DNA from: a virus
Reading direction: 5' to 3' (one strand)
Length of the DNA: 64,000 nt
IMG/VR virus record: IMGVR_UViG_3300023174_000042
Span: 124,001-188,000 of that record
The translations under genes were made by a program, and so were the position numbers. How positions within the stretch are numbered: the stretch's first letter is position 1; every line of letters begins with the position of its first letter. The notes under the pieces were generated by a model. That model did no database searches and was not told the origin of the DNA. It saw only the letters and a list, made by a program, of their open reading frames with translations. Positions 33,833-43,237 of this stretch are shown piece by piece.

Positions 33833-34551
33833 AAGTCGCATTAGTTTGTATTTCAAAAAACGAAGACCATTATATTGAAGAATGGGTTTCATATTATAAA
33901 AAATTAGGATTTACAAATGTTTTTATCTATGAAAACAATTGGAGATGTAGTTTATTTGATAATGATAGTTTTGTTGTAAAAATACCTTTTGATGGTGACG
34001 CTCAACAGAATAACTCTTATAACAATTTTATAAACAATCATGGAAAGAACTATGATTGGGCCGCTTTTTTTGATGTAGATGAATTTTTAGTTTTGAAAAA
34101 ACACAATAATATATCTGATTTTTTGAAAAATTACAACGACTACTCTAGTGTGGCAATAAATTGGGTGTTTTTTGGAGATGGGGGAAATAAGTTTGTTGAA
34201 AACAATTATAATGTATTAAAAAGATTTACCAAAAGACAAATTGGGGTAGACCAACACATTAAAACAATTTGTAAATTATCATCAAACCCTGTATTTAATT
34301 CACCTCATTATGCTAGTAATTTAAATTGGGTTGACCCAACTTATCATGTGGGATCAGGACCATTTAACACCAACAAAAACGATGAAACTGCCCAATTAAA
34401 TCATTACTTTACAAAAACATTTGAAGAGTTTAAACTTAAAGTAAATAGAAGAAGAGCTGATAACAATTCTATAAGAAATTTAAGTGATTTTGATCCGCAC
34501 AATAGAAATGAAATTGAAGATTTATCGGCGTTAAATTTTTTTATAAGTTAA
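33829..34551 (+). CDS. GT2_4/GT92-like glycosyltransferase
   Basis: 240 aa. MKVALVCISKNEDHYIEEW opens the GT-A fold and AAFFDVDEFLVL near 82 is the metal-binding motif typical of the Glyco_tranf_2_4/GT92 group. KRFTKRQIGVDQHIKTICK and the histidine-bearing YHVGSGPF follow in the usual order. Overlaps the dUTPase stop by 4 bases. Family members act on glycoproteins or surface polysaccharides, but donor and acceptor are unknown here. Confidence 0.75.
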   Translation: MKVALVCISKNEDHYIEEWVSYYKKLGFTNVFIYENNWRCSLFDNDSFVVKIPFDGDAQQNNSYNNFINNHGKNYDWAAFFDVDEFLVLKKHNNISDFLKNYNDYSSVAINWVFFGDGGNKFVENNYNVLKRFTKRQIGVDQHIKTICKLSSNPVFNSPHYASNLNWVDPTYHVGSGPFNTNKNDETAQLNHYFTKTFEEFKLKVNRRRADNNSIRNLSDFDPHNRNEIEDLSALNFFIS

Positions 34552-34554
34552 AAA

Positions 34555-36048
34555 ATGATCACAATAATATACTCAACACATAAAAATCAAGAATATAATA
34601 ACAAATTTAAAAAACATTTGTTAGATACTGTTGGTGTAAAAGACGTTCAAGTATTAGAATATGTTAATCACAATCAATACTCACTAGCTCAAGTGTATAA
34701 TAGTGGTATTACAGAATCAATTTACGATATTATTGTTTGTTGTCATAACGATATAAAATTAGAAAAAAATTGGGGAAAAAAACTTATAGAAGATTTTTCA
34801 AATAACAACGAGTTTGGTGTAATTGGAAAGGCAGGTTCTTGTTACTTTCCTAAATCAGGTGTATATTGGGAAAAGATGCATCAAACAATGGTTGGTCAAG
34901 TTTATCACCATCCTGAAGGTCAAAAAAAATGGATTAATAGATATTCGGTTAAACTACCATATTTAATTCCTGTTGTTACAATTGATGGATTATTCATCTC
35001 TTTTGATAAAACAAAAATTAAACACCACTTTGATGAAACAATTGGTAAGTTCCACTTTTACGATCATGGATTCTGTTTACCAAATTATTTAGATAGTGTT
35101 AAAATTGGCGTGACCTCTTCATTTGAAATTACACATGAGTCTGTCGGTCAACCAAATCAAGAATTTTGGGAAAGTAAGGAAAAATTTGTTGGGAAGTGGG
35201 GAGATAAATTACCATTAGATTTAAAACCATCAAAAGTTTATGTTCCTATAATTAAGGAAAAACCATTAAAAAATATTGGCAAAGTTGCGGTTATAATTCC
35301 AACAAAAGGTAAAGTTGATATGTTATATAATTGTGTAAAGTCATTATATGATAACTGTAATTCAAATTTGTTTGATGTGTTTATTGCCGATACAGGATCA
35401 ACAGATGATGAAAAAAATCAAATTAAATCTCAAATTTTATCGTTAGGTAATGTTAATTTAATTGAATACGATTATTACAATTTTGCCAAGATTAATAACG
35501 ATGTTGTTAAAAATCATATAAATGATGATTATGAATTTTTATTATTCTGTAATAATGACATTAAGATATTAAATAATGTGATTTATGGGATGTTAAAAAT
35601 CTTTAAAGAAAAATCTAAAGTTGGAACGGTGGGTGTAAGATTACATTATGAAGATAATACAATTCAACATGACGGAATTATATTTAAATTAGGGGATAAC
35701 AAAAACCTAATAGTAACACATGCAAATGTAGGGTCTTATTATTTGTTTACAAATGGAATCAAAAGTGTTTACGGAAACACTGCGGCTTTAATGATGATAA
35801 GAAAATCAGTATTCAAAAACGTAGGAAACTTCAATGAAAATTACACGACATGTTTTGAAGATGTTGAGTTAAACCTTTCTTGTGTGATTTCAGGTTTTAC
35901 AAATTACTACGACGGTAGTTTAGTTTCATATCACTTTGAAAGTCAAACTAGAGGTAAAAATAGTGAGTCAATTAAAAAAGAATCATATGATTTTGATAAT
36001 ACTTTATTACCATTCATAAAAGAAAATTATAACAAAATATTTAAATAA
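34555..36048 (+). CDS. Two-domain GT2-type glycosyltransferase
   Basis: 497 aa with two GT-A-like halves. Residues 1-220 begin MITIIYSTHKNQEYN and include CCHNDIKLEKNW. Residues 240-497 are a clear GT2 domain: KVAVIIPTKGKVDMLYNCVK, FIADTGSTDDE, LLFCNNDIKIL and, near the end, CFEDVELNLS, an ED motif for the catalytic base. Bifunctional GT2 enzymes commonly build alternating or sequential linkages. In the same run as the GT4 and fucosyl-type genes. Confidence 0.8.
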   Translation: MITIIYSTHKNQEYNNKFKKHLLDTVGVKDVQVLEYVNHNQYSLAQVYNSGITESIYDIIVCCHNDIKLEKNWGKKLIEDFSNNNEFGVIGKAGSCYFPKSGVYWEKMHQTMVGQVYHHPEGQKKWINRYSVKLPYLIPVVTIDGLFISFDKTKIKHHFDETIGKFHFYDHGFCLPNYLDSVKIGVTSSFEITHESVGQPNQEFWESKEKFVGKWGDKLPLDLKPSKVYVPIIKEKPLKNIGKVAVIIPTKGKVDMLYNCVKSLYDNCNSNLFDVFIADTGSTDDEKNQIKSQILSLGNVNLIEYDYYNFAKINNDVVKNHINDDYEFLLFCNNDIKILNNVIYGMLKIFKEKSKVGTVGVRLHYEDNTIQHDGIIFKLGDNKNLIVTHANVGSYYLFTNGIKSVYGNTAALMMIRKSVFKNVGNFNENYTTCFEDVELNLSCVISGFTNYYDGSLVSYHFESQTRGKNSESIKKESYDFDNTLLPFIKENYNKIFK

Positions 36049-36054
36049 ATAATA

Positions 36055-36927
36055 ATGAAAGTATTAATAGGTTGTCTATTATTTAGAGAATACACAGGTT
36101 CAGAAATGTATGTTTTTGAACTAGCAAAAAACTTAATTGATTTAGGATGTGAAGTTACGGTAACATCACCAAATATTGGAGGTCCATTAACGGATTTGGC
36201 AAGAAGTTTTGGAATCAAAACCCATAATTTATCATCAACATTCCAAAATAAAAATTACGATATTATTCACTCACAACATTATCCAGTTACCGAAACACTA
36301 TTAAAAATTTTTCCAAACAAAAAAATGATATGTTCAATCCATTCTGAGATATATCAATTAGAAAATCCTATTTTACATCCTAACATAAAAAAATATATCG
36401 CAATTAGACCTCAAATTAAAAATCATTTAGTAAATAATTTTTGGATTCCAGAAGAAAAAATTACAGTCATTTATAACCCAATTGACATTGAGAAATACAA
36501 CACATTAAACACAAGAGATGATGGTTATACTTTATTTGTTGGGACAATAGACTATACAAGACAAAATACAATTTTTGATTTAGTTGACTATACAAGAAAT
36601 GATAATAGAGAACTATGGTTAGTTGGTAAAAATCACGGAAAATATTTACCACTTATTTTAACAAACTCACATGTTAAATATTTTGATTCCACTTACGATG
36701 TGGATTATTTTGTTAAAAATTGTAAAGAAACTGCAGGAATTTTATTAGGAAGAACTACAATTGAAGGTTGGTTAACTGGTAAACCTGGATGGATCTACGA
36801 TGTAGATGGAAATGGGAATATTAAAAGTAAAGAATTACATCAAGTGCCCGAAGATTTAGATAGGTTTAACTCTAAATTAGTTGTTAAACAAATAAAAGAA
36901 GAGTATTATAAAATTTTAACACAATGA
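36055..36927 (+). CDS. GT4-like glycosyltransferase, compact
   Basis: 290 aa, shorter than typical GT4 enzymes (350-400). N-terminal half: VLIGCLLFREYTGSEMYVFE, a glycine- and acidic-containing acceptor region, and IIHSQHYP. C-terminal half: VIYNPIDIEKYN, TLFVGTIDYTRQ, LWLVGKNHG and a degenerate donor motif TAGILLGRTTIEGWLTGKPG where the catalytic E-x7-E is expected. The reduced size suggests loss of C-terminal helices. Overlaps the next gene by 4 bases. Confidence 0.75.
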   Translation: MKVLIGCLLFREYTGSEMYVFELAKNLIDLGCEVTVTSPNIGGPLTDLARSFGIKTHNLSSTFQNKNYDIIHSQHYPVTETLLKIFPNKKMICSIHSEIYQLENPILHPNIKKYIAIRPQIKNHLVNNFWIPEEKITVIYNPIDIEKYNTLNTRDDGYTLFVGTIDYTRQNTIFDLVDYTRNDNRELWLVGKNHGKYLPLILTNSHVKYFDSTYDVDYFVKNCKETAGILLGRTTIEGWLTGKPGWIYDVDGNGNIKSKELHQVPEDLDRFNSKLVVKQIKEEYYKILTQ

Positions 36928-37655
36928 AATTAATCATTTTAACCACAAGTTATAATTGTGAAAATTACATAAATAAATGCCTTTCAAGCATTTTGTCACA
37001 AACATATAAAAACTTTATATGTTATATCACAGATGATATGTCTACGGATAACACCACAAAAAAAATAAAAAATTTTATCAAAAATGATGAAAGATTTGTT
37101 TTAATTGAAAATAAATCAAAATTGTATCAGCCAGGTAACTACGATCAAATAATAAGAGGTGAATATGATGTTAATGATGAAGACATTTGTGTTGAGGTTG
37201 ATGGAGACGATTGGTTACCAGATTCTAAAACATTTCAAAGAGTTGTAGACACATATTCCTTTGGAGATGTTTGGTTAGCAAACGGTAGTTTTAGATATCA
37301 TGATGGCAGACCTGGGTTTGCACAACCACATAAAGATTTTGTAAATATTAGACAAAAAGTTTTTACATTAACCCATTTAAGAACTTGGAAATCGTTTTTA
37401 TGGAGACAGATAAAACAAGAAGATTTAAAAGATGAAAATGGGGATTATTGGAGTGTTGCTGGAGACTTATCATTTATGTTTCCTATGGTTGAAATGTGCG
37501 GCCCTGAACATTATAAATTCATGAGTGATATAAATTATATATATAATGAAGGTAATCCATTAAACGATCATAAAGTTAATATGTTTAAAGTTACTGAAGT
37601 TGTTAATAAAATAAGAAGTCTTAAACCGTATGAATTATATAACAACAAATCATAG
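36924..37655 (+). CDS. GT2 glycosyltransferase
   Basis: 243 aa. The canonical GT2 N-terminus MKLIILTTSYNCENYINKCL precedes CYITDDMSTDNT and CVEVDGDDWLP, where the DGDD is the metal-binding DxD. A later WKSFLWRQI segment fits the acceptor side. Overlaps the downstream GT11 gene by 26 bases. Inverting transferase by family; substrate unknown. Confidence 0.85.
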   Translation: MKLIILTTSYNCENYINKCLSSILSQTYKNFICYITDDMSTDNTTKKIKNFIKNDERFVLIENKSKLYQPGNYDQIIRGEYDVNDEDICVEVDGDDWLPDSKTFQRVVDTYSFGDVWLANGSFRYHDGRPGFAQPHKDFVNIRQKVFTLTHLRTWKSFLWRQIKQEDLKDENGDYWSVAGDLSFMFPMVEMCGPEHYKFMSDINYIYNEGNPLNDHKVNMFKVTEVVNKIRSLKPYELYNNKS

Positions 37656-38421
37656 AGGTGGTATTGGTAATGTAATGTTTAAACTTGCGGCAACAATAAG
37701 TACGGCAATAGATAATAATGTTGATTACATTTTTTCTAAAGAATTTGTAAGACCTAATATAGATCCAAACTATGATACATACACAAATAATCTTTTAAGA
37801 AATATTAAATTCATAAATTCACTTTCACAAAATTATTTTGTCCATACGGAAACCCAATTTAATTACCAAGAAATAAAATACAATAAAGGGATTAATTTAT
37901 TATTAGATGGGTATTTTCAGAGTGAAAAATATTTTATAAATAACAAACAAACTATTATAGATATTTTTAAACCTACGGAAGAAATTAAAAACGATATATT
38001 AAAAACCTTACCTGAAGTTAATAGTTATGTATCAATACACGTTAGACGAGGAGATTATTTAAAATATCCAAACCATCATCCACAACAATCAAATGAATAT
38101 TTCAAAACCGCAACCGAAATAATTGGTATAAATAAAACATATTTAATTTTCAGCGATGATTTAGATGGTATTAAAAATATGTTTGATTATTTACCCAATA
38201 AAATATTCTACACAACAAAAAAAGATTGGTTAGATTTGTATACAATGAGTTTATGTGAAGACAACATAATTTGTAATAGTACATTTAGTTGGTGGGCGGC
38301 ATACTTAAATCAAAACAAAAATAAAAAAGTAATAACAACAAATAAATGGTTTGGTTCTGCAAACGCCAACCATAACACATCAACTCTATTCCCACCTGAA
38401 TGGATAGTTTTAAATAAATAA
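37630..38421 (+). CDS. GT11-like alpha-1,2-fucosyltransferase
   Basis: 263 aa. The N-terminus GGIGNVMFKLAA, the donor motif SIHVRRGDYL (HxRRxD, residues 137-143), YLIFSDDLDGIKN and NSTFSWWAAYLN are the four landmarks of the GT11 family, which transfers L-fucose from GDP-fucose. The nearby Gmd makes the GDP-4-keto-6-deoxymannose precursor, supporting the fucose assignment. Start taken at the ATG overlapping the upstream gene because GGIGN must be retained. Confidence 0.85.
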   Translation: MNYITTNHRGGIGNVMFKLAATISTAIDNNVDYIFSKEFVRPNIDPNYDTYTNNLLRNIKFINSLSQNYFVHTETQFNYQEIKYNKGINLLLDGYFQSEKYFINNKQTIIDIFKPTEEIKNDILKTLPEVNSYVSIHVRRGDYLKYPNHHPQQSNEYFKTATEIIGINKTYLIFSDDLDGIKNMFDYLPNKIFYTTKKDWLDLYTMSLCEDNIICNSTFSWWAAYLNQNKNKKVITTNKWFGSANANHNTSTLFPPEWIVLNK

Positions 38422-38425
38422 AAAA

Positions 38426-38845
38426 ATGGAAAAAATTTATTCAAAAGTTGAAGAAGGAAAACTTTTACACATAATTAATAGATTGAGTGACATTAATGGT
38501 AGAACAGAAGTTATACCTGAAAATAATTTTATTCAATGTGCAACATTAAAGATGGAAAAAAATAAAACATTTCCACCACATAAACATATCACTAAAGATA
38601 GACATTATACTGAACAAATCGCTCAGGAATCTTGGATTGTTATTAAAGGTAGTGTTAGATGTATATTGTTTGATATTGATGATCAAATTATTGCAACTCC
38701 AATTTTATATCCAGGAGATGCCAGTTTTACTTTATATGGTGGTCACACATATGAAATTCTAGAACAAGATACTGTTGTTTATGAATATAAAACAGGACCA
38801 TATGAGGGACAATCTTTAGATAAAACATTTATAACAAATGAATAA
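38426..38845 (+). CDS. Cupin-fold protein, sugar-modification type
   Basis: 139 aa. Single cupin barrel: PPHKHITKDRHY (metal His pair region), SWIVIKGSVRCILFDIDD, YPGDASFTLYGGHTYEI and a closing EYKTGPYEG. Similar small cupins of the WxcM/FdtA type isomerise or epimerise dTDP-sugars, and others are phosphosugar isomerases. The neighbouring sugar genes favour such a role. Overlaps the methyltransferase gene by 8 bases. Confidence 0.7.
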   Translation: MEKIYSKVEEGKLLHIINRLSDINGRTEVIPENNFIQCATLKMEKNKTFPPHKHITKDRHYTEQIAQESWIVIKGSVRCILFDIDDQIIATPILYPGDASFTLYGGHTYEILEQDTVVYEYKTGPYEGQSLDKTFITNE

Positions 38846-39452
38846 TTTAACTTTAAATAGTGTTGAGATAAGTAGATGGTTTAATGATAGAGGAGATTAT
38901 ACCCATAACATTACATATGATTTAAATGAAAATTCGGTTATTATGGATTTAGGTGGATACACTGGTGTTTGGGCACAACAAATGATTGAAAAATATAACC
39001 CAAACGTTTATATTGTGGAACCTGTTTCTAGTTTTTATGATGGGATGGTATCCAAATTTGAGAATAACCCCAAAGTTAAATTATTAAATGTTGGTGTTGG
39101 AATTGAAGATAGAAGTGGTATTATCTATATGGGAGGAGATGGGACTTCATCTAATTTAATTAATGGGGATGGAATAAATGTTAAATTTAATACTATCGAT
39201 ACCATTCTAAATAATTTTGGTTTAGAATACGTTGATCTTATACAGATTAATATTGAAGGTGATGAATACCCACTTTTAGAGAATATGATATTAACAGGAT
39301 CTATTAATAAATTTAAAAATATACAAATACAATTTCATTTGGGGTTTGAAAATGATGTTGAGAGACGTGAAAAAATTCGTAATAATTTATTAGATAATGG
39401 ATTTAAAATAAATTTTGACTACCCATTTGTGTGGGAATCTTGGGGAAAATAA
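38838..39452 (+). CDS. FkbM-family methyltransferase
   Basis: 204 aa. SAM-binding motif VIMDLGGYTGVWAQQM near 35-50, the acidic ribose-binding residue in VYIVEPVSSF, and the FkbM signature VDLIQINIEGDEYPLLE near 133. FkbM enzymes O-methylate sugars or glycans, so this probably caps or decorates the glycan built by the surrounding transferases. The next gene starts 1 base after its stop. Confidence 0.85.
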   Translation: MNNLTLNSVEISRWFNDRGDYTHNITYDLNENSVIMDLGGYTGVWAQQMIEKYNPNVYIVEPVSSFYDGMVSKFENNPKVKLLNVGVGIEDRSGIIYMGGDGTSSNLINGDGINVKFNTIDTILNNFGLEYVDLIQINIEGDEYPLLENMILTGSINKFKNIQIQFHLGFENDVERREKIRNNLLDNGFKINFDYPFVWESWGK

Positions 39453-39453
39453 T

Positions 39454-40221
39454 ATGAATGTTTTAGTTAAAACCGTTGGTGGAGGAATTTTTTCAACCTT
39501 CACGATTGCAATACAACAAATTTTAAATGACATCCCAAATGTGGATGAAATTGACAATATCTATATTGAATTAGATAATGATAGATATCATTATTCGGAA
39601 AGAATATTGGGATCGGAAATGATTAATCCATTTGATTATGTTTTAGATCAAAAAAAAATAAATCCTGATATTATTTTAACTGCAAATTTTATTAAAACTT
39701 ATATTAATCATAACGATTTATATGGGACAGAAGAGTTAAAAAAATTACAAATAATTTGTGGTAAAATAAAAATAAAACAAAATGTGTTAAATAAAATAAA
39801 CTCTAAAATTAATGAGAAAACTTTAGGTGTTCATGTTAGATTAACTGATATGTTAGAACACCATATTGAACTACACAAAGGTGGGTCAACTCAAGAATAC
39901 GTTGATTCAATTAAAAACATTATTAACGAAAATGATATTGAAAATATTTTTGTTTCTAGTGACAATGAACATTCTTTACTGATTTTAAAAGAAAATTTTG
40001 ATATAATTAATAATCAAATAAGTAATATAAATAAAACAGAATTTGGTGGCGATTACTTTAGATATCAACTTGATAATTTACATCTTGAATATTTTTGGGT
40101 GGACTCTTTTGTTGACATGATTGGGCTATCTAAATGTGGTATATTATTATATAAATTAAGTAATCTTAATAACTCATCTCTATTTTTTTCAAAAACATTA
40201 AATAAATTTTATAAAATATGA
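39454..40221 (+). CDS. GT11/NodZ-like fucosyltransferase relative
   Basis: 255 aa from the ATG at 39454; an in-frame ATG 39 bases earlier lies inside the methyltransferase gene and adds no conserved sequence. GVHVRLTDMLEHH near 127-139 resembles the HxR donor motif of GT11/GT23-type fucosyltransferases, followed by IFVSSDNEHSLLIL and VDMIGLSKCGILL. The N-terminal VGGGIFSTFTIAIQQ matches the start of GT11 enzymes. A second deoxyhexose transferase beside 37630-38421. Confidence 0.65.
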   Translation: MNVLVKTVGGGIFSTFTIAIQQILNDIPNVDEIDNIYIELDNDRYHYSERILGSEMINPFDYVLDQKKINPDIILTANFIKTYINHNDLYGTEELKKLQIICGKIKIKQNVLNKINSKINEKTLGVHVRLTDMLEHHIELHKGGSTQEYVDSIKNIINENDIENIFVSSDNEHSLLILKENFDIINNQISNINKTEFGGDYFRYQLDNLHLEYFWVDSFVDMIGLSKCGILLYKLSNLNNSSLFFSKTLNKFYKI

Positions 40222-40748
40222 TTAAAGTTGTTGGTGACGATGTAATTATTGATGACGATGTTGTCGTAAAACAAAATTTAGAAATTATTGGGTCTCACGT
40301 TTCTATTGATAAAGGAGTTTATTGTTCCACAAATGTCACAATAGGATCTTACGTACATATAAGTCCATATGTTACTATTATCGGAGGTAAAAACGGTCAT
40401 TTTATTGCGAATGGATTTAATAATATAATGGCTGGATCAAGAATAATTTGTGGTTCAGATAGATTCGATGAAAGTGGTTTATTTGGGGCAATGATACCAA
40501 AAGAATTAAAAGGCACTCAAATAGTTGAACCTGTTATCATGGAAGAATTCTCAAATGTAGGAACTAATTCCATTGTGTTACCCGGATCAACACTTAGACG
40601 TGGAGTTTTGTTAACTGCCGGTAGTTTACTTATGGGCGATACTGAAGAATGGGGTGTCTATAAAGGAAATCCAGCAATATTAATTAAAAAAATTAATCCA
40701 ACAAAAATTATTGAAAACGCTAAATTATTAGGATATAATGAAGACTAA
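40218..40748 (+). CDS. Left-handed beta-helix (hexapeptide) acyltransferase
   Basis: 176 aa. Hexapeptide turns run through residues 5-70 (VIIDDDVVVKQNLEIIGSHV and onward) and resume at 115-150 with VEPVIMEEFSNVGTNSIVLP, GSTLRRGVLLTAGSLLMGD and VYKGNPAILIKK, the usual end of sugar O- or N-acetyltransferases. The SDRFDE loop may supply the acceptor site. Likely acetylates an amino- or deoxysugar of the locus. Overlaps both neighbours. Confidence 0.8.
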   Translation: MIKVVGDDVIIDDDVVVKQNLEIIGSHVSIDKGVYCSTNVTIGSYVHISPYVTIIGGKNGHFIANGFNNIMAGSRIICGSDRFDESGLFGAMIPKELKGTQIVEPVIMEEFSNVGTNSIVLPGSTLRRGVLLTAGSLLMGDTEEWGVYKGNPAILIKKINPTKIIENAKLLGYNED

Positions 40749-41535
40749 AATTAATATGATTGGTGGAGGTTTCCAACATAGTATATCAACAAACGATTTA
40801 CCCCCAAAATTTATTGAGTGGGTTAAAGACGGATCTGCTTCAATATCAATACATATTGATAATGGTTTACACTTACCATTTAATGATCAAACTAAAAATT
40901 ATGGGTGGTTATGTGAATCAAAAACAATAATACCACATTTATATGAATGGGCTAAAAATAATATTGAATTATTAAAGAATAAATTCATAAAAGTTTTTAC
41001 ACATGATGTAGAGTTATCCAAGTCATCAGATATTTTTCAACTTACCCAATGTAGTGCCAAATCTTATTTATCTCACGGTGAAATATATCCAAAAACTAAA
41101 TTGGTTTCTATGATTGCATCAAACAAAACCATGTGTTCGGAACACATTTATAGACAACGAATGATTCATAAATTTTCTAAAGACTGTGATCATTTTGGTA
41201 GAGGTTATAACCCAATAAACAATAAAGAAGATGGGTTAAAAGATTATTGTTTTTCATTTGCAATGGAGAATGCAACATATTCAAATATGTTTACGGAAAA
41301 AATTACAGATTGTTTTATGACAGGAACAATACCGATTTATTATGGGATTAGTAATATTGGGAATTACTTCAATACGGATGGAATAATAATATTAGATGAT
41401 AACTTCAAAATTGAAGATTTATCATTTGAACTGTATCATAGTAAAATTGATGCGGTAATAGATAACTTAAAAAGATCAATTGACTTTCCTCATGCGGAGG
41501 ACTACATTTTTAAAACCTTCATTGAAGATAAATAA
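40738..41535 (+). CDS. GT10-like alpha-1,3-fucosyltransferase
   Basis: 265 aa. The C-terminal half has the GT10 pattern: KLVSMIASNKTMCSEHIYRQ, HFGRGYNPI, then KDYCFSFAMENATYSNMFTE, KITDCFMTGTIPIYYG. The Glu/Asn of AMEN and the TEKI segment bind GDP-fucose. The N-terminal half is shorter than in Helicobacter FucT. With the GT11-type genes and Gmd it makes a coherent fucosyl-type set. Overlaps the acyltransferase gene by 11 bases. Confidence 0.8.
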   Translation: MKTKINMIGGGFQHSISTNDLPPKFIEWVKDGSASISIHIDNGLHLPFNDQTKNYGWLCESKTIIPHLYEWAKNNIELLKNKFIKVFTHDVELSKSSDIFQLTQCSAKSYLSHGEIYPKTKLVSMIASNKTMCSEHIYRQRMIHKFSKDCDHFGRGYNPINNKEDGLKDYCFSFAMENATYSNMFTEKITDCFMTGTIPIYYGISNIGNYFNTDGIIILDDNFKIEDLSFELYHSKIDAVIDNLKRSIDFPHAEDYIFKTFIEDK

Positions 41536-41547
41536 AAACATTTTACT

Positions 41548-42147
41548 ATGTCATTTGAAATTATAACTACATTTGAAAATAAAATTTCTAATTTTTTTGG
41601 GTCTCCGTACGCAATTGCGGTTGATAGTTGCACGCACGGTATTGAGTTGTGTTTAAGGTATACTAAAGAAAAAAAAATAAATGTCCCAAAAAGAACATAT
41701 CTGTCCATACCATTTTTAGCAGAAAAAATGGGATTAGAACGAGAATGGAGAGATGAGGAATGGGAAGATTATTACACCCTTAATTATGATAAAAAAAGAA
41801 TAATTGATGCTGCGGTTCTATGGAAAAAAGATAGTTATATTCCAAACACGTTTATGTGTCTTAGTTTCCAATACCAAAAACATTTGTCTTTAGGAAGAGG
41901 TGGTATGATTTTACTTGATGACAAAAATGATTATATTAATTTAAAAAAAATGTCGTATGATGGTAGATTACCAAACATTCCTTGGAGGGATCAAGATATA
42001 GATTGTATTGGTTATCATTACTATATGACACCCGAAACTGCTCAATTAGGGTTAGACAAATTAGAAAAGGCAATCAACACACCACCAAGAAAATGGGTAT
42101 ATAATGATTGGCCAGATTTAACGCAGATGTCAATTTTTAAAAAATAA
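41548..42147 (+). CDS. Reduced DegT/DnrJ-type sugar aminotransferase
   Basis: 199 aa, about half the usual 370-400. It keeps the PLP pocket: IAVDSCTHGIELCLR (cofactor phosphate region), IIDAAVLW (D87, equivalent to the ring-binding Asp), SFQYQKHLSLGRGGMIL (K111, the Schiff-base lysine position) and YHYYMTPETAQLGLDKLEK. The C-terminal small domain and the segment between strands are missing. It may be a minimal active enzyme or a partner-dependent remnant. Reading frame is intact, so it is not an obvious pseudogene. Confidence 0.7.
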   Translation: MSFEIITTFENKISNFFGSPYAIAVDSCTHGIELCLRYTKEKKINVPKRTYLSIPFLAEKMGLEREWRDEEWEDYYTLNYDKKRIIDAAVLWKKDSYIPNTFMCLSFQYQKHLSLGRGGMILLDDKNDYINLKKMSYDGRLPNIPWRDQDIDCIGYHYYMTPETAQLGLDKLEKAINTPPRKWVYNDWPDLTQMSIFKK

Positions 42148-42164
42148 AAAATAAAAATAAATCA

Positions 42165-43139
42165 ATGAAAAAAGCATTTATTACAGGTATAAATGGCCAA
42201 GATGGGTCATATTTATCAGAATATCTTTTAGGGTTAGGATATGAAGTTCATGGGATAATTAGAAGAAATTCAGTTTCTGAAAACCAACAAAGTAGATTTA
42301 CTGATGAAATTAGAAATAAATTACACATTTATTATGGAGATCTTTTAGATCAAGGTAGTTTAGAAAGATTGTTAACCGACATTCAGCCAGATGAAATCTA
42401 CAATTTAGCGGCTCAAAGCCACGTTAGAATAAGTTACGACATCCCTCAATTTACAGTTCAGACTAACGCAATAGGTGTTATTAATATTTTAGAAGCATAT
42501 AGAAGAGCTTGTCCGAACTCAAGATTTTATCAAGCGAGTTCATCAGAAATGTTTGGAAGTTCGGTTGACAACGATGGATTTCAAAGAGAGACTACGACAA
42601 TGAATCCAGTATCGCCTTACGGATGCTCAAAGGTATTTGGTTATAATATTGTTAGAAACTACAGAAATGCATATAAATTACACGCATCTAATGGTATTTT
42701 ATTTAATCACGAATCACCAAGAAGAGGTTCTAATTTTGTTACAAATAAAGTAGTTAAAACTGCGGTAGAAATTAAATTAGGATTAACAAATCAATTAGTT
42801 TTGGGTAATATGGACTCTTATAGAGATTGGGGACATTCAAAAGATTATGTTAGGGCAATGCACTTAATAATAAATAACGACACTCCTGATGATTTTGTTG
42901 TATCAACAATGATTACTCACTCAGTTAGAGATATGGTAGAGTACGTTTTTAATAAATTAGAATTAGATTATTCAAAATATGTAAGCCAAGACCATAAGTT
43001 TACTAGACCAGAAGAACTTGATTATTTAAAAGGGGATTCAACAAAAATTAGAACCCAATTGGGGTGGAAACCTGAATATACTTTTGAAATGATGTTAGAT
43101 GAGATGATAGAATATTGGCTAAATTATTTTAAAAAATAA
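42165..43139 (+). CDS. gmd: GDP-mannose 4,6-dehydratase
   Basis: 324 aa extended SDR. NAD(P)-binding GINGQDGSYL (G8, G11, G14), IYNLAAQSHVRISY, SSSEMFG (125-131) and catalytic Y152-x3-K156 in PYGCSK. NHESPRRGSNFVTNKV and YRDWGHSKDYVRAMH are diagnostic of Gmd. It converts GDP-mannose to GDP-4-keto-6-deoxymannose, the precursor of GDP-fucose, GDP-rhamnose and GDP-perosamine. No GDP-fucose synthase (Fcl) is in the window, so the next step must come from the host, from elsewhere in the genome, or be transamination by the adjacent aminotransferase. Confidence 0.93.
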   Translation: MKKAFITGINGQDGSYLSEYLLGLGYEVHGIIRRNSVSENQQSRFTDEIRNKLHIYYGDLLDQGSLERLLTDIQPDEIYNLAAQSHVRISYDIPQFTVQTNAIGVINILEAYRRACPNSRFYQASSSEMFGSSVDNDGFQRETTTMNPVSPYGCSKVFGYNIVRNYRNAYKLHASNGILFNHESPRRGSNFVTNKVVKTAVEIKLGLTNQLVLGNMDSYRDWGHSKDYVRAMHLIINNDTPDDFVVSTMITHSVRDMVEYVFNKLELDYSKYVSQDHKFTRPEELDYLKGDSTKIRTQLGWKPEYTFEMMLDEMIEYWLNYFKK

Positions 43140-43237
43140 ATAATAAAAAAAAATAATAGGTGTAACTTTTTTAACATGAATTTTTGGACAAAAAAATTTT
43201 ATAATCAAGAATCATCAAAAAGATTCGTTAAATAACT

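Noticed and set aside
43140-43237. 19-residue open frame at 43178 before phoH
   Set aside because: Too short, no box and no recognisable product; treated as the spacer of the phoH gene.
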